From contig JAKULF010000010.1 in NCBI GenBank assembly GCA_022661535.1, forward strand, positions 1,984,001 through 2,048,000: 64,000 nucleotides of DNA. The letters are read 5' to 3'. How positions within the stretch are numbered: the stretch's first letter is position 1; the number at the start of each line of letters is the position of its first letter. Below the pieces are notes generated by a model. It was not told the DNA's origin. It was given only the letters and a program-made list of their open reading frames with translations, and made no database searches. Origin of the DNA: Eutypa lata (taxonomy: Eukaryota > Ascomycota > Sordariomycetes > Xylariales > Diatrypaceae). A program made the position numbers and the translations under genes. This document shows, piece after piece, positions 1-11,191 of the stretch.

Positions 1-1312
1 CTGCTGCGCACTGCTCCTATAGACATCGAGGCATACGAGTCGCTCTATAAGCACTTTCATGAACACCCTGAGCTCTCGAATCTTGAGGTTGAAACCGCCA
101 AAATGGTTGCAGTCGCGTTATCACGTCTTAGTGGTTTCAACATTACCACAAATATCGGGGGCTACGGCGTCGTCGGGGTGTTAGAGAATGGCCCAGGACC
201 CACCATCCTCCTACGGGCCGACATGGACGCCCTCCCCATCTTGGAGGCAACCGGTCTTCCCTACTCTAGCACCGTCACTATGCTCGATACCGAGGGCATC
301 AAGCGACCGGTGATGCACGCATGTGGTCATGATATGCATATGACATGTCTGCTCGCTGCAGCTGAAACGCTTCTTAAGCTCAAGCGATCGTGGAGCGGTA
401 CACTGATTGTGCTATTCCAGCCCGCGGAGGAGCGCGGCAGCGGTGCGAAGGCGATGGTAGACGATGGTCTGTACGACAAGCACAATATCCCCGTGCCCGA
501 CTTCGTGCTCGGCCAGCACGTGATGGCACTGCGGGCGGGAAGTGTGGGATCGAAGATGGGAACCATTATGGCGGGGGCGGATAGCATGAAAATTACACTG
601 TTCGGGGTTGGTGGTCATGGGTCGCAGGTGGGTGATTTTTTAACCAACTGCAGAGTGATCTATTGCATTCGAGAACTGACACGTACAGCCGCATCGGACG
701 ATTGACCCTGCCGTCATGGCCGCTCACGTGGTAGTGCGCCTCCAGACTATCACCAGTAGAGAGATCAACCCGACTGATATTTCCGTCCTAACCGTCGGGA
801 GCTTGCAAGCCGGTCAGACGGAGAACGTCATCGCGGACTCGGCCGAGATCGGTCTCGACATACGCAGCGTGCGACCGGAAACGCGCGAGAAGCTTCTGGC
901 ATCGATCCGGCGAATCGTCAAGGCCGAATGCCAAGCTAGCGGTTCGACGGTCGAGCCCGTGTTTAAAATGACACGGCACCTACCAAACACAGTGAACGAC
1001 GAGTCGATGACGAAGACGCTAGCAAAGAGCTTCAGCGAGCATTTTGGAGACAACTTCGATGCCAACATACCGACTACTACTATCGCGGAGGATTTTTCGA
1101 TCCTCGCCACGTCGCAAGGGCGGCCTTGTGCGTTCTGGCATTGGGGAGGGATAGAGGAGGGACTGTGGGATCAGAGGCTGAAGGAGGGGAGGATTGATGA
1201 TATTCCCGCTAATCATACAGCGAGGTTTGCCCCTGTGATACAACCTACGATGCGAACGGGTATCGATGCGCTCTGTGTGGCTGCTCTTACTTTCTTTAGC
1301 GAGAAGTTGTAA
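1..1312 (+). CDS. M20D amidohydrolase (N-acyl amino acid / IAA-amino acid hydrolase-like), 5' end cut by window
   Basis: Metal-dependent amidohydrolase expected to cleave N-acyl or amide conjugates of amino acids. Exon 1 (1-627, open at the window edge) and exon 2 (689-1312) join over a 61-nt GT-AG intron at phase 0 and give 416 visible residues. Seen: the ADMDALP segment, metal site ACGHDMHM, catalytic PAEERGSG, dimer-domain GGHGSQP rebuilt exactly across the intron, and a late NHTARF that supplies the last metal His of the family. The order and spacing match subfamily M20D (hippuricase, IAA-amino acid hydrolases). Only a short N-terminal piece seems to be missing. Substrate cannot be told from sequence. 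A generic M20 dipeptidase is the alternative, but the CGHD metal motif favours M20D. Confidence 0.9.
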
Positions 1313-2352
1313 TAATAACTATTGCAAGATTTATATGGATTATTATCATAATCTGATCTCTCTCTTAGGTACCTTTCACCACTGCAGCCCTCGAGGTGGT
1401 AACTTGTTAGGTAAATATTTACCTCGGGATCAAAGAGGGGGATCAGAGCTGGGGGTGCATAGATATAACTAGTATCGCCTGTTTCACTACAATTCAGGGG
1501 GGCGAGTACCTCTTTACAGGTCACCGAAGCTTCAGTCCCGGAGCTTCCCACTTGATCTTCATCTCAAATGCTAGGTCTACCTTATATCCTGACATAACTC
1601 AAGGTCTAATATGCAGTAGTTTACCGAACATTATATAATATTGAGTTACTCATTACTCTTGTATAGAAGAATAGAAGGATGACATGACGTCAAATGAAGA
1701 AAAACGCATATATCCTACGCTGAGCGAATTACCTTGGGATGCTCGAAAACTCGCTGTTGACTGTTGTGAATTTGTTGTTTATACAATACGAGGCTTATAT
1801 TTATTTAAATCAAGGCGGGTAAGGGGTAGATGTCCTAAGGTGAGTGCTGTGACAAGACATTCCCTTTTATACTAGGTAGGTATGAGTAGGGATCTTTGGC
1901 ATACGATCTATCCACCAAGTTAGATTCCTCCAATCCAATATACGCACCTATTCGCGAGGAATCGTGGATAAGGAGAGGATAATTTCAGTTAACGATACAT
2001 ATAGGTTGTCGGCTAGTTGTATCGGGTCGCAGAGAGCTGGAAGACTGAACCACATTGCATCTACTTGTCTAGTTAATTCTTTCTAGCTCTAGCTCTAGGG
2101 GCCGTCAAAAACTTGATTACAGGGCTGTTTGAAGTAAGGGGTGTTGGCTCGGGTCAAATCGATGCGACCTTATCTGTTGTAATACCAGCTGCTTAATAGC
2201 AGGGCGGCACATCCAGCCACTGCTATTATCAGTACTGCTGTGTCACACATATGACGAAGAAACGGGTCAACACATTCGCGACAACGTAGCCTACATAAGG
2301 TAGTATTGAAGAGATCGATTATTAGCCAATAGTTATCATGCCCCACCGACGA
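1313..2352. other. intergenic, no gene seen
   Basis: About 1 kb between the amidohydrolase and the DUF4267-like gene. Only short unconvincing reading frames on either strand (longest 112 aa, antisense to the amidohydrolase tail) and no domain, RNA or repeat recognised. Confidence 0.5.
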
Positions 2353-2756
2353 TCAGACTAAGCGGCCTGCCGTCAAATCAAGAAACCCCCAGGCCGAAAT
2401 TAAACCTGGACTAATCAAGTGGAAGACCGCCTTGGGGGCGTTGCCTTGTTTCTAGAAAATGCAACCGTCCATCAAGCCGGCATAAGTGCCCGTTACTAAC
2501 TTACTGCCATACAGGTATTGACGACATCAATCTGGCGTCGGGAATAGATAAGGAGCATCGAGAAGCTGATGATAGTAGTACGAACGTTTCCGATGATCAT
2601 TACAGTAGCCGCGGCAGATGTATTTCCGATGCGAGATGAGAGGCCAAACTTGAGCATGGAAGCTCGAGCATTGAACGTTGGCCAGAGTCCACCTAAAGCC
2701 ATTGTGGACACGGCAATAAGGGCGGGAATGTGACTGGGCTGGAAGTACGAAAACAT
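2353..2756 (-). CDS. small DUF4267-like membrane protein
   Basis: Predicted 116-aa membrane protein. Exon 1 is 2756-2505 and exon 2 is 2451-2353, joined over a 53-nt intron (GTAAGT...TTTCTAG) in phase 0; the rebuilt frame ends at a TGA directly after an AGRLV tail. The layout matches the fungal DUF4267 family: a first hydrophobic helix (PALIAVSTMALGGLWP), a conserved FGLSS-type element, a GNVRTT stretch (family GaRd position), a second helix, and a last helix with a WGFLDL motif. It has no catalytic motif. Members are often uncharacterised and sometimes lie near secondary-metabolism genes. No co-directional neighbour within 3 kb. Family call from pattern memory, so moderate confidence; the splice model itself is well supported by frame and phase. 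Confidence 0.6.
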
Positions 2757-5700
2757 GGTGTGCTATGTGAAGGAATTGCATGGAAGTGATGAGGCTCGTT
2801 CGTCGTGACTGGTCTTCTCTAGTAGGTGAGGCCGTAGATGTTGCTATTGGTTTTGCAGGCGACAAAGGCGGTTGGTAAATATGCAACCTTCATCGACGAG
2901 AGTAGCAGGTAGGTACCTACTTAGTTACTTACCTAAGTACTTATAGCTTGGGTGCGGAAGCCGGTAACTGTATCCGACGCCCAATTGCTTGGAACTAATT
3001 ACAAGTTTTACCAACATGTTCATCTGATTGGCCTAGTCCAAGCTTGCCCCGGTGAATGCTGTAAACCAACTGAACGGACAGTTAATAATCCTACAGAGGA
3101 AGAGTGGACAATAGGCAAGGGATGCGATCGAGTTAAGGGATACAACTACAAAAGAGGGCTGGCGGTAGTGGTGTTGGATATTATAGGAGAATTACCCAAG
3201 GTGAAAACCCTTCGCAACATGCCATAAGACCTCTGCATTAAAGCTGTTTTGTCCTCGAGAAATGCCTACACCGATTATAGAAAGAATGGCCTGCAGGGGA
3301 ATATACCTCAAAGTGAGTCTAAGGTATTAGGCTTTCCTAAGTAAGTTTAAGTTTATATCCTGGACTACTTATCAGAAATAACCTTAAGTAGAAGAGCCAA
3401 AGGAACAAGCTTGAGTAGATGTAAATAAGTATGAGATATATATTCTGTAGATACACATGGTTTATTTGTAAGTCCATGCATTAAGTCTAGGCACCCGCCG
3501 ACGTAACTAAGGAAACCATCATAATGCCCCTAGGCAGCAGCAAAACTAAGTATATCATGACACGCTATAATAGATATCTGACACGCCTGGACGTATATAA
3601 ATGGCAAAGCATGGACAGCGAAACCTCAGCTTAAAAACCATCGTAATGTGCCTCTTAAACGGACTAATTTCCTATAATGGGCGGAAAAGGCTCCCAGCCT
3701 TTTGCGATTTTCTCGAGGCCTATTGCTTCAATGAGTTGTGCCCTTGAAACGAAGTACTATTTTGTGAGGCTTATCGAAGCTGGTGTTTTGGTGAAAGGGA
3801 CATCCCTGGGGACGTGTATTGGATAAGCATATCGAGGTTGACTTTGTAACAACAGGCTGAAACTACACAACTGATAATGGTACTTGACAACATTCCGAAG
3901 TATTGGAGGCTAGAAGTCTATACCTAGGATTCACGTAAGTCCTATACTTGCATGTAACTAATAACCCCCACCGCCTAGAAAAATAACTCTATTAGCATGT
4001 CTTGTGTAATTTCCACAACTATTCCCAACGGGGTAGAGCTTACGGCGTGGAAAAGGAGTCTATAATTCATGCTTACCTTTAAAAACAGATGACTCATGAA
4101 CCAGCTGCTTATCTCAAAATTGCAGTGAGCTCGGTTGTTGTAGCCGTGGACGTAAGGGGAATCGGCCTCGGGCGACTCGGCAGAGGTTGCAAAGGCGCTG
4201 CTTCTAATGCAAGGAAGCTTCGAAATCCCCCGGGAATAAGTATCTATGTATACTACAGTCAACCAGAAAGCTATGAATCCATCCGTAGAATATCCTATGG
4301 GGGTGTTGTCGGTTAAAATTCGAGTCCAATTCTGGTAATCGGTGGAAGACGCTGCAAGCAACCTTGGATTATATATTCAAGCTTCGTCTAATCCCCTCAT
4401 AGTACCACCCCGCTTGACAGTAAATCAGGGACCCCCCGGCCAGTTGAGCTATTTGGTCGGACAGTTCATTCGACTTGCCGATGGTCGTCTAAATGAAGTG
4501 AAGCACTCGCGTCACCGGACAGCGGAAACCTTGGGCAATATGCACATGCCCAAGGATGAACGTTAACACTTTTGGCCCCGAACCCTAGTGATACTATACT
4601 TGAAAATGAGGGAGAGCGGTGAAGTGTGAAGTGCTCAATGTAGTCATGATAACCCAAGAGAAGTACGCTCGCACATAACGACTTGCAATAGTATATTTCG
4701 ATGGCAGACGTAAAAGGCGTATCGGTATCCTCAAGCTTGGAGCCATTTAGCCCCTGCACTGATGCACAATGGCGTTTGGCTACATTTGAGGCCTATTCTC
4801 TCAAGAAGTGGGAGAGGGATAAAATGCCTAAGATGCCCATCTTAGCGTCGGGTGGTCCCACGTTTCTCCCGCATGGTACAGGTGCTTTGCGTAATTGGCC
4901 GTTCCGCCCGGGGAAGGGAAACCGGCATTTGGGCTTCAATATACACAAATGAACATTGACACCAGAGGCTGGAGTAACGAGCCCAACAGTGAATTGAGAC
5001 TAAGATTGAAGAGGTGATAAATCTTCCAATTAAATGAAATTTGCTCTTTCCTTTTTATTTGTTACATAAGACATATGAACAGAAGCTCGTGCTCCGATTT
5101 GTTTGAAGAGGGTTATCATCCTAGGGGCCATGGTCGGATATCAGGCTGCTCTCTGGAGTATAATCTAGCGAGAAGATAATTTAATAAGACACCTGCGTTA
5201 CTCCACCATTGGAGAACTAACTCAGACCCCAAATATAATGTCGTACTTATCTCTGCTTGGTCAATCGCTGAGGGGGTACGTGACGGGTGTTATAGAACTA
5301 AGAGCCTGCCTCGTGGCTGCAAGTCTTCTCCGCAGTGCCGACACGGGCGTCGTTAATAAGACTGACTCGAAGGGTCATCAAGATAAGAACCATCTCTGCC
5401 TCAGATCACGATCACCATCGAGGCCCATACCGGTAGCTTAAGACTTGGCCAGGAGTTCCAAGTACATAAATTGGCCTATTAATTGCGGTATGTGCTTCGA
5501 TGAGCACTAAATACCTCCCAATGATAGATCAGAGACATTCCCCTCCCCATTAGTTAATATTGTAACATTGATATTGCGTTCATATCAAACGGGGATTACT
5601 TCATTGATCGACTTAACAGCCCCACTTAATATGTTCTAGAAAACAAATAGGAAAGGCTGGCACCGGAGGACTGATTGTAGAGCTACATTGTGGCTACTGC

Positions 5701-5999
5701 AACTAGATTTTCTACTAAAATATGTCGACTAAATCGGTGAGGTGCTTCTGAGGCCAAAAAGATTGGGTGAGAAGGGTTGGGTGAGCTTACATGTCTATCT
5801 TTAATAATTGGCCTCACTATGCACGGGGAATGCACTCTACGGGTATAGCTGAGCGACTTAGGACTTCTGAGGCCTAGCCTTATTCTGTCTTTTGGGGGCC
5901 CTTTTTTTCATGGACCAATGAGACGTGTAGTCTTAAATTATCATTCCTAGTCAACCCGCACACAATCTGCCCACGGGTGAAACGTCATACAGCTAGGTG
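2757..5999. other. gene-poor stretch
   Basis: Over 3 kb with only scattered frames of 60-130 codons that look random. The longest (3975-4361, minus, 128 aa) shows no domain and no sensible exon continuation. No inverted repeats or transposase motifs were recognised. Probably old intergenic or decayed repeat DNA. Confidence 0.45.
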
Positions 6000-6002
6000 A
6001 CA

Positions 6003-6010
6003 TATATAAA
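6003..6010 (+). promoter_or_regulatory. TATA-box-like element
   Basis: TATATAAA lies 89 nt before the ATG at 6099 and is followed by a pyrimidine-rich leader. Position and context fit a fungal core promoter and support 6099 as a real start. Confidence 0.4.
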
Positions 6011-6098
6011 GGAATGCTGCCACTACAGAAATTTCCTAGCCCATTTAACTTCTCTCTGACATCCTCATCCATCATTATTATTCTCCAAGCCCTCCAAC

Positions 6099-7262
6099 AT
6101 GTCAACCCTCCCAAGGAACGCAGCACCTGCCATTAATAGTCAAGGGCACCTACCCAATTTGACTCGGCAAGCCCATATGCAGCCATTGACCTCCAATGAA
6201 GATGATGCTTCAACTATTGGAGATGATATGTCAGATACAAGCTCAGTCTCACCAATTCCGGACGTAAATAGCCTCGGGTGGAATTACTTGTAAGATACTC
6301 CACATATCTCACGTCATGCTCTAAGTAATATCTAACACCGCAGGACAGTCGCGTTTCCAGCCCAGATACCGATACTGTATACGAGGCCTGGGAAATCCTG
6401 TTCGTGAAACCATCAAATGAGCTTCGTTCCAAGACCCAGTTTCTTGGCATAGACGTGAAGTCCACATACGTTGTTGCTAAGGATGGGCACACTGGTGTCC
6501 GTGCCGTCCCCTATTACACACAGGAGAAATTAGCACATATGGTTGCAGAGGCCCAAGAAGCTTATGATAACAACTGCTCCAAGGACTGGTGCTCCAGACT
6601 GGGGAACCGGCGCACATACGTGCAAGATCTCACCAGACGCTTGTTTTCTCTCCCGGGATCCCTCTCAACCAGACTTGGAGCGCTGTTGGACACGCGACAG
6701 TCTGCCACAAACAAGAGCCAGTACACGCGCCGTGAGTGGAAGGTTGTCTTCATGGAGTTCATAGAAAACCCAATTGCTGGAGAAACCACCCGGAATCATC
6801 ACAAGACATCCAAGCACCAGCATCAAAGCCAAAAGAACGACCCAATGCAGAAATGGCTCATCATTGTTCGGGGACAGACAACTCAGACGTCCGAGGACGG
6901 GTTTGTAGCTTTTGATACTTCCTCCAACCCGTGGCGCAAAACTGACGAACGCGTTCATCGCGAGAAAGAGGATTTGAGCATGAAGTGTGCCGGTCATTAA
7001 GAGAATTGCGAGAAGCTCTTGGGATCACGTGTTTGAATCCAAGGGTGGTTTTCAATATCGTTATGGTGAGAAGAGGAACACACTGGCCTGGGAGGTATAT
7101 TCCGCCGTTTCAAAAGTTATCTTTGCTTATAACGGGGAGATTGAGGATGATATTACGTTAACAAACCATTTGGAAATTGCTAGGAACTGGCCGTTATTCA
7201 ACACATTCTCGGAGGTTCCAGCTTCAACACAGAATGACAACCACGATTTCCTATTAGTATAG
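6099..7262 (+). CDS. hypothetical protein, C-terminal half unresolved (extra intron or frameshift)
   Basis: I do not recognise the family. Exon 1 (6099-6289) encodes a polar N-terminus with a Ser/Asp-rich segment. A 59-nt intron (GTAAGA, branch CTAAC, acceptor at 6348) leads into exon 2, which stays open to a stop at 7000 and gives 280 aa. A second open frame, shifted, runs on to 7262 and has similar composition, so the real protein probably continues. Either an intron about 6905-7001 (giving ~335 aa) or a one-base frameshift near 6984-7000 would connect the two. No signal peptide or membrane segment. The exon 2 part has a His/Gln/Lys-rich stretch (HHKTSKHQHQSQK) followed by a hydrophobic LIIVRG strand. 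TATA-like box upstream. It may be a functional gene with one more intron, or a young pseudogene. Confidence 0.45.
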
Positions 7263-7804
7263 CAGCAGTATATTTTACGTTTAACGTTTTAAAGATTTAG
7301 ATAGCTTTCCAGACAGTGACTATACTTTACCTACATTTTGTTAAGCAATGATACCCATGAGGACTGTATTAATGGCTTTCACTATCGGAGTTGACACTTC
7401 CCACCACCAACCAAATAATGAGCCCCTTTTTGAATGAAAGTCTCAACAATAAACCTGATGATCTTTATAGTCGTACAACTTACCTTGTCAAATTATACCA
7501 AGCCTAGTGTCATTTCTCTCGTGACAATTACTAAGAGGGGGCTTCTAAAAGTTTCCATTATATCCACTACCACATATAAACCTGCACAGAACAGAATAGT
7601 GGTTAGAATTTTATAACTCGAGAAATGAAGCAGTGATATTAGTCCAACAAAGACTAATGAATAGTATACTCAGCACGTATCTACAATCACGACCAAATTC
7701 ATAGTTATTATTCAATAATTACATGTTCATAATACCTCCTCAATTATATACAACTTGTAGCCGAAGCACCTGACCTAGACTACACCTATATTCCTACTTA
7801 GCGA
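7263..7804. other. AT-rich intergenic
   Basis: Short AT-rich spacer between convergent genes. One 60-codon frame (7434-7616) is not supported by composition or any motif. Confidence 0.5.
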
Positions 7805-8506
7805 TCATGCACGACCATCCACATGGCTATAGCTCCGCTTCCGGTGGGACGCACTCCTCGCTTCATCACATCCGGTAGGGGAATACGGCGGCAAGACGAC
7901 ACGAGCCGCCGGCTTCGATACCAGCCGCAGCTTCTGTTTCGCCGCAGGCGCCATCCTCTGGACGTCGAGATCGCCCTCCGGGTTCCACGCCGTCGCATCG
8001 TACAAGAACTCACGCAAGCGCTGACCGCGGCTCTTCCTACTGGCCGAAGGCGGCAGCGGGCCCAGCTGGTGTCCGTCCCATATCCCCCCCTTGCGCTTGT
8101 CCGCGTTCCGCTTCTTCTGGATGTACAGCAGGTTAGCCGTCGCCTCCCGGGCCGCGGTCTGCTCCGAGAAATCGTCACTCACGGTGCTGGCGGCCTCCGC
8201 GTAGGCGTCCTCGACTACCTGGGACCTCTTCAGCGCCCGCGCGACGTGCCCGAGGTACAGGTGCAGCTGCGCCCAGGCGGGTCGGCAGGAGGAGGAGGAG
8301 GAGGAGGAGTCGCAGGCGTCGTCGTCGTACGCGAGGGCTAGGCCGTCCCGGAGGAAGCTCAGCGCTTCGGCGCAGTCGGGAACCGAGAGCGATCCCCGGC
8401 GGTTGATGATCGATGCGCCTCGGTGTAGGCACGAGTAGATGTCTTTGGTGCTCTGCACCTTCTCTCTGCTCGTGAGGGCGAATGTGGTGGGGCTGAGTAG
8501 AGTCAT
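7805..8506 (-). CDS. intronless hypothetical protein with polyserine tract
   Basis: Single 233-aa open frame with clearly higher GC than its surroundings. The N-terminal half (about residues 25-125) reads as a helical region resembling TPR-like repeats (YSCLHRGASII, AEALSFLRDGLALAY, LHLYLGHVARALKRS). It is interrupted by seven serines at about residues 67-73 that are encoded by a trinucleotide repeat. The C-terminal third has a compact conserved-looking block with EFLYDATAWNPEGDLDV and RMAPAAKQKLRLVSKP, followed by a basic tail. No catalytic motif recognised. The long plus-strand frame opposite it is the GC-rich shadow. The minus frame is preferred because it shows protein-like helical periodicity and a sensible ATG. 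Function unknown. Confidence 0.65.
   Translation of the reverse strand: MTLLSPTTFALTSREKVQSTKDIYSCLHRGASIINRRGSLSVPDCAEALSFLRDGLALAYDDDACDSSSSSSSCRPAWAQLHLYLGHVARALKRSQVVEDAYAEAASTVSDDFSEQTAAREATANLLYIQKKRNADKRKGGIWDGHQLGPLPPSASRKSRGQRLREFLYDATAWNPEGDLDVQRMAPAAKQKLRLVSKPAARVVLPPYSPTGCDEARSASHRKRSYSHVDGRA
8287..8309. repeat. GGA/TCC trinucleotide repeat
   Basis: Perfect run of about seven GGA units inside the hypothetical gene at 7805-8506. On the coding strand it encodes the polyserine tract, so length changes would stay in frame. Confidence 0.8.
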
Positions 8507-9915
8507 GTTAGATGGTTCCGGGATTGGAGGGTTGGGAATTATGTGAGTGGGTGGGTTGCCTTATCTGGGTTTGTAATATTAGATGCCGTATGAATGAATG
8601 ACAATGCTTTGCGGTCAACGCTGGAAGCTGCTGGACGATGAGTTGGTTCGGAAAACAACGGCGGTGAATAGAGTCATATAGGTGACGTGATCAATGTCAT
8701 TGTGCTTCCATATACATTGAATTCAATACACAAAGGGCCTGTCTCAAAGATGTTGTAGCTGAAATTGTTTCACATTATAAAGCGTTTATTTGGAGACAAG
8801 TTAACACATTGCTCAGGTCTGGGGCAAATGTGCAAGAGAACAAGGAAATTTAGTGTCAAAGGTTGGACAAAAAATATACTGAACATCATGACTAGGTATT
8901 AGTCGATCTAAATACATGACATTACATACTGGCCTTATTCGTCTTGTGGCCTTTCCTTTGTCATGGCGGGCTGCGTTGGCCTAAACCAGGGAAACTTCGA
9001 ATCAGACCTACTCGAGTATAATGTCAACTAGGCCGCAACGTATGAAGGTATTCATCTTTAAAGATACTATGGAGTAGTTCATGTCCATGACACTTGTATC
9101 ATATGATCAATGATGTTTATTTATTCAATTTGTTCAGGTTACCAGGAGTAGATGCTGGAGGCCAAATCTTTTTCTACAGTGCTAATACAAGGTATATGAT
9201 CTTCGAGATTCAAGGATAATCCGGTATTTAGAAGAAAGTTATCGAAATATAGCGTACAGTGGTTGAGCCTTTCATTAAGAAATCCTCACAGTGGATATAG
9301 CAGCAACTAACAATTATCCTATTTATTTGCTGATCCTTCACAACTTCAACCGTCATGCTATGTTGGGCGGCATTTTATCCAGAAGCTTTTTTGAAAGCCA
9401 AGCTTTCTAGTGAGTATTGCAATGATATGTTATTATCTTAGTTAAGATTAGTTAATATATACGCATATCTATCTATATAGCGTAACAAAGTCATTCAACT
9501 ACATACCACTCGAACATATCTAAAGTCTCTAAAGCATCAAAGAACTCCTCCTCACTCACATCCTAATCTACACTATGGCCCAAGATAGTGTTACTATCAA
9601 CCCCGGTAGCATCCATCAATAAGTTGGTATGCGAACCAAAGGATCCTGCTACAACCACAACACTCTCAAAGTTTTGGTCAGACTTTTCATCTTCCCCTAG
9701 GTCCTTTTGGTCAATATCATACACCCGACTTTCGAGTCTACTCGTACCATTAGCGCAAGGCCGCTCGTTGGTATTTCGTATTTCTGTCGGTAACCCCCCC
9801 AGTTCAAACACCATCACCTCCTCGTACGTTGGAATAACTATTCCTGGTGGTCTTTTATCCCTTGAATCCCACATTCTGCCTACCATAATATTCATTAGAC
9901 TCTAGCTATCTTCAT
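8507..9915. other. intergenic, with one unsupported ORF pair
   Basis: AT-rich sequence. At 9563-9905 both strands carry open frames of 105-110 codons that mirror each other; neither shows a domain. The minus one follows the ankyrin pseudogene by about 20 nt and could be part of its decayed 3' end, but nothing proves this. Confidence 0.4.
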
Positions 9916-10590
9916 TCAACGCATCAATCCGTGAGCCATTTTGGATCGAGAGGCGAACAAGTCCCCTATCACGATATGAAATTGATGATGAGGGATCATC
10001 CCATTGGAGCCCGGCAGGCCAAGCTCAGTTCCTTTGCTAAGATGTGACCCTAAAGAGATTTCCCAACTATGACGGCAATGATGTCCATCTCGAACATCGT
10101 AGTATTTAATTGATACATAAGTGACTAGATCGTTGAGACACGTTGAAGATCCATCATACATGACATCAACTGTAATTTCGGCACCATTTTGTAACAACAG
10201 GTCTAGCATTTCGGGATTCCGGAAGGCGTGGATAATTGGGGTGCTGCCGCTTTCTGATCCAATACCGCTACGGGCATTGACATCTGCACCCGCGTCCAGC
10301 AGAAGCTTGACCATCTCCGTAGACTCTTTTTCGTAGGGCGCAGCAAATGAAGCAACCAACAATCAGTGAATGCTTGGACGTAAATGTTCATTTCCGAAGA
10401 ACCTAACGTCGCACCTAGTGAGACGTTGCTTCTCCCGATGACCCAGTGCATTGATGCCACCCAACGTCGTCAAGACGATGGATGCCAGGCGAAGATTGAT
10501 CAATCGCAGAAGCGAGATAGCCAGAATCAATTCCCAGTGCATATTAATGTGCTGCGGTTGATATAAAGGCCCCATTAGTATTCTGTCCAT
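9916..10590 (-). pseudogene. ankyrin-repeat protein pseudogene
   Basis: Ankyrin signatures are visible but distributed over different frames. One frame has an HWVIGRSNVSL element typical of a repeat start. Then, after a shift, another reads MVKLLLDAGADVNA followed by GSTPIIHAFRNPEMLDLLLQNGAEI, i.e. two canonical ankyrin hairpins. The upstream part (to about 10590) is in yet another frame. No GT-AG intron joins these pieces in phase, so at least two frameshifts must be assumed. Downstream of the last repeat the frame runs about 75 codons without repeat character and stops at 9916. Interpreted as a broken ankyrin gene, a family that commonly expands and decays in filamentous fungi. Confidence 0.6.
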
Positions 10591-11191
10591 TAGAAACTTT
10601 CTTTAGAAACGAAATTGGGGAGATGTCCAGTTCGCTGTGCCTCAAAGTCTATTACTAGTAAATACTGCTGCCTTTCTAAAAGGTGAGCATTCTAGAAGGT
10701 TTCAACAGAAGACAAGGACGGTGCAAATGAGACGAACTAAAACGAAAATTACACTTGTAATCATTGATATGTTGAAGTTATTATTAAAGGTGAAATATGA
10801 TTATTTTGCATGCATTTTCTATTGTGACTGTCTTAACTCATTCATTCGACTTAGAATGGGTAGTATTTGATTTATCCTGTCATAATATAAATTGCCATTT
10901 CCTTTTAGGTTGGGAACGGATGTGGAACCACCTGGCTGACTGTAGCTGGTTATAGTTTACATGATATCCACTTGTAAAGAGCGGAGGCTAGACAATGAAA
11001 GACACTTCTTATACTTGTGTCGTTCTCCATCGACATGATAACTGATAAAAATCAAATTCCGAAGGCCACCCCATATCCTTCCATCCTCACTCTTTCCCAC
11101 TTATTTCATTTATGTTGTTTAGCACTGCAGAATAAATTTCCATCTCTGCAATACCAAAGCCTCGATGTTGGGTATAGCGTTTCCTAGCCAT
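10591..11191. other. intergenic, no gene seen
   Basis: AT-rich spacer. One 77-codon plus-strand frame (10637-10870) lacks any motif. Confidence 0.5.

Noticed and set aside
3975..4361. 128-codon minus-strand frame
   Set aside because: No recognisable domain, AT-rich surroundings, no splice path to further exons.
7823..8341. 172-codon plus-strand frame opposite the hypothetical gene
   Set aside because: Arg/Pro-rich translation typical of the complement of a GC-rich gene; no domain; the minus frame has protein-like features.
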